This document shows, piece after piece, positions 6,596 through 9,463 of a DNA stretch of 9,463 bases (position 1 is the stretch's first letter; each line of letters opens with the position of its first letter). Both the position numbers and the translations under genes were made by a program. Origin of the DNA: Miltoncostaeaceae bacterium (GTDB lineage Bacteria; Actinomycetota; Thermoleophilia; Miltoncostaeales; Miltoncostaeaceae); the NCBI GenBank assembly GCA_030598075.1, contig JAUVQP010000045.1:1-9463 (forward strand), written 5' to 3'. The notes beneath the pieces were generated by a model. The model was not told the DNA's origin, searched no databases, and saw nothing but the letters and a program-made list of their open reading frames with translations.

Positions 6596-6855
6596 GCGCC
6601 CTCGGCCAGGTTGAGCGAGAGCTCGGCGGCGATCCGTTTCGCCAGATCGTTCGCGAAGGTGGACGCCACGTGGTATTTCGCGCCGGGCATGGCGTGGGCC
6701 ATCCTCCTGGAGTCCTTGTCCCACGGCGCCTCCAGCACCCTGTCCAGCAGCTCGCGGTACTCGCCGCAGAGGCTCGCCATCTCGAGGTGGCTGACCATCA
6801 GCTCGTCGAGCATCCGGTCGATCCGCGCGATGACCTCCGCGTCGCCCTCGGCCAT
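6592..6855 (-). CDS. Small helical protein of unknown function (87 residues)
   Basis: I do not recognise this family. It is an acidic, soluble-looking, almost wholly alpha-helical protein: an amphipathic helix (about 5-45, 'VIARIDRMLDELMVSHLEMASLCGEYRELLDRVL'), a linker with APWDKDSRRMAHAMPGAKYH (43-62), then a second helix (64-83). It has one cysteine (C30), no signal peptide and no transmembrane segment. ATG 6855 is chosen because AAAGGA (minus strand, 6866-6861) stands five bases upstream; an in-frame GTG at 6876 would overlap that ribosome site. A weak -10-like TAGCAT (minus strand, 6894-6889) lies 34 bases before the ATG. The TAG stop is formed by the CTAG at the edge of the MITE-like element. 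The gene is 120 bp downstream of the ArsR-rhodanese gene on the same strand, so it may belong to that transcript or have its own promoter. Confidence 0.75.
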   Translation of the reverse strand: MAEGDAEVIARIDRMLDELMVSHLEMASLCGEYRELLDRVLEAPWDKDSRRMAHAMPGAKYHVASTFANDLAKRIAAELSLNLAEGA

Positions 6856-6860
6856 GAGCG

Positions 6861-6866
6861 TCCTTT
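6861..6866 (-). promoter_or_regulatory. Ribosome binding site AAAGGA
   Basis: Five bases before ATG 6855 on the minus strand. It decides between that start and the in-frame GTG at 6876. Confidence 0.65.
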
Positions 6867-6895
6867 CGCTGAACACGGGACGACGTCGATGCTAC

Positions 6896-6941
6896 CCCAG
6901 CGGTCGACGGGCGAGCCCGTGCGAGGACGTGTCCCGCTGGG
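6896..6941. repeat. Nested inverted repeats in the gap before the 87-residue gene
   Basis: An outer 8-bp pair, CCCAGCGG (6896-6903) with CCGCTGGG (6934-6941), encloses an inner hairpin ACGGG (6907-6911), loop CGAG, CCCGT (6916-6920). There is no T-run on either strand, so it is not a classical intrinsic terminator. It lies between the ArsR-rhodanese stop and the small gene, over the zone where a -35 or an operator would be. It could be an RNA processing or attenuation structure, or an operator. Confidence 0.45.
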
Positions 6942-6974
6942 CTTTGCCGCGAAGGCGAACGTGATGCCGGTCGG

Positions 6975-7640
6975 CTACCCAACGGTTTCGACCGGAAGCC
7001 CCGCTCGTCGCCACTCCGGAAAGCCCTCCTCCAGGCGCCGGGCCGCGCGGCCCTCCGCCGCGAGGGCCCGGATCGCGTCGACGGCGTAGACGCAGTACGC
7101 GCCGCGGCAGTAGGCCACGACATCGACGTCGTCCGGGAGGGCCGCGAGACGTTCGCGGAGCCGCTCTGGGGGCAGAGACTCGGCCGACGGGATATGCGCG
7201 GCGCGGTACTCGGCCTCCGGCCGCACGTCGAGAACGAGCAGGTCGTCATCGCCCAGGCGGGCCGCGAGCTCATCGCGCGGAATCTCGTCGATGCCGTCGC
7301 GTTGCCCGAGGTATCCGTCCACGAGAGTGCCGAGGCCCGCGACGTGCAGATCTGCCACATCGCGCAGGGTGGCCCAAAGGTCTTGTACGCGCTCGCTCGC
7401 GAGCGAGTAGATGACGCGGGTTCCCGCGCGCCGTGAGGTGACGAGCCCCGCGCCGGCCAGTACCTGAAGGTGGCGGGACGTGTTCGCGATGCTCTGCTCG
7501 ATCTCGCGCGCCAGGTCGTCGACGGAGCGCTCGCCCTGCGCGAGCACGTCCACGAGCTCCGCACGGCGGCCGCTGCCCAGTGCCCTGGCCGCCCGGGCGA
7601 GGGCGTCGAACAGCGCGTCCTTACTCGCTCGGTCCCCCAT
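6975..7640 (-). CDS. ArsR-family winged-helix repressor fused to a rhodanese domain
   Basis: A 221-residue transcriptional regulator with two domains. Residues about 10-100 form an ArsR-type winged helix: 'GSGRRAELVDVLAQGERSVDDLAREIEQSIANTSRHLQVLAGAGLVTSRRAGTRVIYSLA' includes the recognition helix (50-60) and beta wing. Residues about 118-221 form a rhodanese domain: 'LLVLDVRPEAEYRAAHIPSAESLPPERL', active-site loop YCRGAYC with C178 and C183, and the closing 'LEEGFPEWRRAGLPVE'. The family fuses a DNA-binding repressor to a sulfur-carrying domain. There is no cysteine in the winged-helix half, so neither a metal-binding ELCVC motif nor the BigR/SqrR dithiol pair in the HTH domain is present. 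I infer sensing by persulfidation of C178, perhaps with a C178-C183 sulfur bridge. ATG 7640 has an AGAGGAAGG ribosome site. It follows the MFS gene by 42 bp and is likely cotranscribed and autoregulatory. Confidence 0.93.
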   Translation of the reverse strand: MGDRASKDALFDALARAARALGSGRRAELVDVLAQGERSVDDLAREIEQSIANTSRHLQVLAGAGLVTSRRAGTRVIYSLASERVQDLWATLRDVADLHVAGLGTLVDGYLGQRDGIDEIPRDELAARLGDDDLLVLDVRPEAEYRAAHIPSAESLPPERLRERLAALPDDVDVVAYCRGAYCVYAVDAIRALAAEGRAARRLEEGFPEWRRAGLPVETVG

Positions 7641-7644
7641 GCAA

Positions 7645-7653
7645 CCTTCCTCT
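7645..7653 (-). promoter_or_regulatory. Ribosome binding site AGAGGAAGG
   Basis: On the minus strand it ends four bases before ATG 7640. It fixes the ArsR-rhodanese start and shows the gene is initiated independently of the upstream MFS stop. Confidence 0.75.
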
Positions 7654-7682
7654 CGTCGCGAGGCTTGCCTGACGGGTGCTCA

Positions 7683-8960
7683 TCAGGGCAGGTCGTGGGC
7701 CGTTTGCGCCCGGCCCGGGGCCCCCGCCGCGCCGAGCGGTCGCGCGGTCCGCCAGGGGGTGAGCGCCAGCCAGACGCCGCTGGCGGCCGTCAGCGCGGCG
7801 ACGAGGCCGATGGCCGCGTCGAATCCGAGCCGCCCGACGACGACGCCGGCGACGAGCGCTCCCACGACAAGTCCGGCATCGCGCCAGAAGCGATAGCCGC
7901 CGACGGCCGCAGCGCGCTCGGATGGCGTCGCGGCGTCCGACACGGCCGCGATCAGCGTGGGGTAGACCAGCGCGGTGCCGACGCCGAGCAGCGCGGCTGC
8001 CGCCAGCGACGGCTCGAAGGCGCCTCCGCCCAGGGCCAGCAACGCCAAGGCGGCGGCCTGCGTCATCATGCCGGCGCTGATCAGCGGCTTGCGTCCCACG
8101 TGATCGGATGCCCACCCCGCGGGTATCTGGCCGAGACCCCATACCGCGGGATAGATCGCCGCCACGAGGGCGATCTCCTGTACGGAGGCGCCGCCGGCGG
8201 CAAGGTAGAGCGGAACCAGGCCCCAGGCGAGCGCGTCGTTCAGGTTGTTGGTCAGGCCCGCCTGAGAGCACGCGCGGAACACCGTTCCGGCCTCCCGCGA
8301 CCCGATCAGCGCGCGTCCGAGGGGCAGGCGGCGAGGCGCCCCGTGCGCCCGCTGCTCGAGGCTCACGTGCGCGGCCGTGTCCTTGACCAGGATTGCCGAG
8401 AGCAGCAACCCGACGAGGGCGATGGCTCCCGCGCCGACCCAAACGACCGTGCGGGGCGCGACGGTCGCCGCCAGCGCGCCGCTCGCCAGCGCCGTCACCG
8501 CGATCCCGAGATAGCCGGTCGTCTCGTTCAGGCCCAGCGCGAGCCCGCGGCGCGCCGGCCCGACGAGGTCGATCTTCATCACCACGGTCATGGACCAGGC
8601 AAGACCCTGGTTGACGCCGAGCAGGACGTTCGCGAGCACGATCCACCCCCAGCTCGGCGCGAGACCGATCATCGGCGCGACGGGCAGGGCAAACAGCCAG
8701 CCGGCGATCAACAGGCGCCTGCGTCCAACCCGGGCGGCGAGGGTGCCCGCCGCCAGGTTGGTGAGGGCCTTCGCGGCACCGAACGCCGCGATGAACCCGA
8801 GGACGGCGATTCCCGCGCCCAGGCCGAACTCGCGCTCGCCCACCAGTGGGAGGACGCCGCGCTCGAGGCCGACCATCGCCCCGACAAATGCGTTCACGAC
8901 GACGAGCAGCCAGAACTGGGCCGCGTTCGCGCGCAGCCCGAGCCGTGGCTCGGAACTCAC
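7683..8960 (-). CDS. Major facilitator superfamily transporter in the sulfur-regulator operon
   Basis: A 425-residue inner-membrane transporter with the usual twelve-helix MFS layout. The cytoplasmic loop 2-3 signature is present (AGTLAARVGRRRLL, 71-84), and its second-half copy at loop 8-9 is clear (AGWASDHVGRKPLI, 281-294). A hydrophilic central loop (about 193-220) divides two six-helix halves. The substrate is not readable. The transporter starts with GTG 8960, which overlaps the upstream TGA stop as GTGA, so the two genes are probably translationally coupled. It lies between a persulfide dioxygenase-like enzyme and an ArsR-rhodanese regulator, so a role in moving a sulfur species (for example sulfite, thiosulfate or another oxidised product) or a thiol-linked compound is a reasonable inference, not a demonstration. 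Sugar or drug efflux MFS proteins look similar. Confidence 0.93.
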   Translation of the reverse strand: MSSEPRLGLRANAAQFWLLVVVNAFVGAMVGLERGVLPLVGEREFGLGAGIAVLGFIAAFGAAKALTNLAAGTLAARVGRRRLLIAGWLFALPVAPMIGLAPSWGWIVLANVLLGVNQGLAWSMTVVMKIDLVGPARRGLALGLNETTGYLGIAVTALASGALAATVAPRTVVWVGAGAIALVGLLLSAILVKDTAAHVSLEQRAHGAPRRLPLGRALIGSREAGTVFRACSQAGLTNNLNDALAWGLVPLYLAAGGASVQEIALVAAIYPAVWGLGQIPAGWASDHVGRKPLISAGMMTQAAALALLALGGGAFEPSLAAAALLGVGTALVYPTLIAAVSDAATPSERAAAVGGYRFWRDAGLVVGALVAGVVVGRLGFDAAIGLVAALTAASGVWLALTPWRTARPLGAAGAPGRAQTAHDLP

Positions 8961-9463
8961 TTGCGGGCGCTCGCGTGCCCGACGCGGTTCGCCGCGACGA
9001 TGGCTGCCTGGTTCTCCGGCGCCGGGGGCATGTCGCGGACGAGTGCCCGCGCGAAGTCCTCCGGATCATCGTGTGCCAGGGCGTCGTTGTGGCGGCGCTC
9101 GAACCCGATCGTCGAGAACGGGTTGCCCGAGAGCGCGCGGCCGCAGACCGATCCTCCGAAGTGACTGGGATAGACGGCGACGTGGTCCGGGAGCGAGAGG
9201 AGCCGCCCGAGCGAGGAGTAAAGCGTCCGCGCCATGCCGGTCGGATCTCCGGCCGCGTGCAGATCCGGCCGCCCCACGTCCCCCACGAGGAGCGAGTCGC
9301 CGGTGAAGACGAGCCACGGCTCCTCGGTGCCCCGGCGTCGGTCGGCCACGCAGTAGGCGGCGTGGGCGGGGGCGTGTCCGGGGGTCATGAGCACCGAGAC
9401 GATCACGTTGCCGAGCTCCACCCGCGCCCCGTCGTCCAGCAACACGTGGGGGAACTCGACGCC
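8957..9463 (-). CDS. Metallo-beta-lactamase-fold persulfide dioxygenase-like enzyme, 5' end beyond the window
   Basis: The visible 168 residues are the C-terminal part of a metallo-beta-lactamase-fold enzyme; the HxHxDH metal motif would lie off the right edge. Counting from the edge, the metal ligands visible are H30 in TPGHAPAH, D56 in FTGDSLLVGDVGRPDL and H101 in YPSHFGGSVCG. The segments 'GDVGRPDL', 'YSSLGRLLSLPD', 'GGSVCG', 'STIGFERRHN' and a C-terminal 'AANRVG' are typical of the Blh/CstB/ETHE1-related persulfide dioxygenases, which oxidise persulfides such as glutathione or bacillithiol persulfide to sulfite using Fe(II). CstB proteins continue into rhodanese domains; this one stops after the catalytic domain, and the rhodanese domain of the operon sits on the ArsR regulator instead. 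Glyoxalase II-like hydrolases share the fold, but the GGSVCG pattern favours the persulfide group. It is the first visible gene of the leftward operon. Confidence 0.88.
   Translation of the reverse strand, partial: GVEFPHVLLDDGARVELGNVIVSVLMTPGHAPAHAAYCVADRRRGTEEPWLVFTGDSLLVGDVGRPDLHAAGDPTGMARTLYSSLGRLLSLPDHVAVYPSHFGGSVCGRALSGNPFSTIGFERRHNDALAHDDPEDFARALVRDMPPAPENQAAIVAANRVGHASARK

Noticed and set aside
7470..9164. Long + strand open frame of 564 codons antisense to the MFS operon
   Set aside because: Same charged low-complexity composition, antisense to three genes with clear motifs.

Overview
The window is a high-GC bacterial chromosome segment with strong G/C preference at third codon positions. 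Gene content suggests a high-GC actinobacterium: an NhaA with an acidic loop insert, a bacillopeptidase F-like secreted protease with an Arg-rich tail of beta domains, an ArsR-rhodanese fusion, and apparently leaderless starts. The Arg-rich 'RRLRVSARRATARRG' style of the protease tail recalls Thermoleophilia (Solirubrobacterales), but that placement is inference. No rRNA, tRNA, CRISPR array or phage gene was seen.

Layout, left to right. Positions 1-77 (+) look like the last 24 codons of a secreted or carbohydrate-active protein entering from the left. Its 3' end lies antisense to the open tail of nhaA (-), which is read from about 1469 down past the left edge. Upstream of nhaA on the same strand is a 768-codon subtilisin-family (S8) exoprotease (1510-3816, -). 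Divergent from it, 24-39 bp away, is a rightward set: a small zinc-ribbon + PAS-like protein (3841-4281), an aldo/keto reductase (4304-5302) with a strong ribosome binding site, and, after a 124-bp gap, a TIGR01777-type NAD(P)-binding epimerase-like protein (5427-6341).

Next comes a compact 168-bp MITE-like element (6428-6595). It has 26-bp terminal inverted repeats (24/26 matching), CTAG at both ends and a central hairpin. Its right edge coincides with the TAG stop codon of an unrecognised 87-residue leftward gene (6592-6855).

The right third is a leftward operon, in transcription order: a metallo-beta-lactamase-fold persulfide dioxygenase-like enzyme (truncated by the right edge, 8957-9463), an MFS transporter overlapping it by the tetranucleotide GTGA (7683-8960), and an ArsR-type repressor fused to a rhodanese domain (6975-7640). 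Together these look like a reactive-sulfur (persulfide/sulfane sulfur) sensing, export and oxidation module. The regulator's only cysteines sit in the rhodanese part, which suggests that persulfidation there is the signal.

The best candidates for something undescribed are the MITE-like element sitting on a stop codon, the single-chain sulfur sensor with its MFS partner, the small zinc-ribbon/PAS protein coupled to an aldo/keto reductase, and the orphan 87-residue protein.
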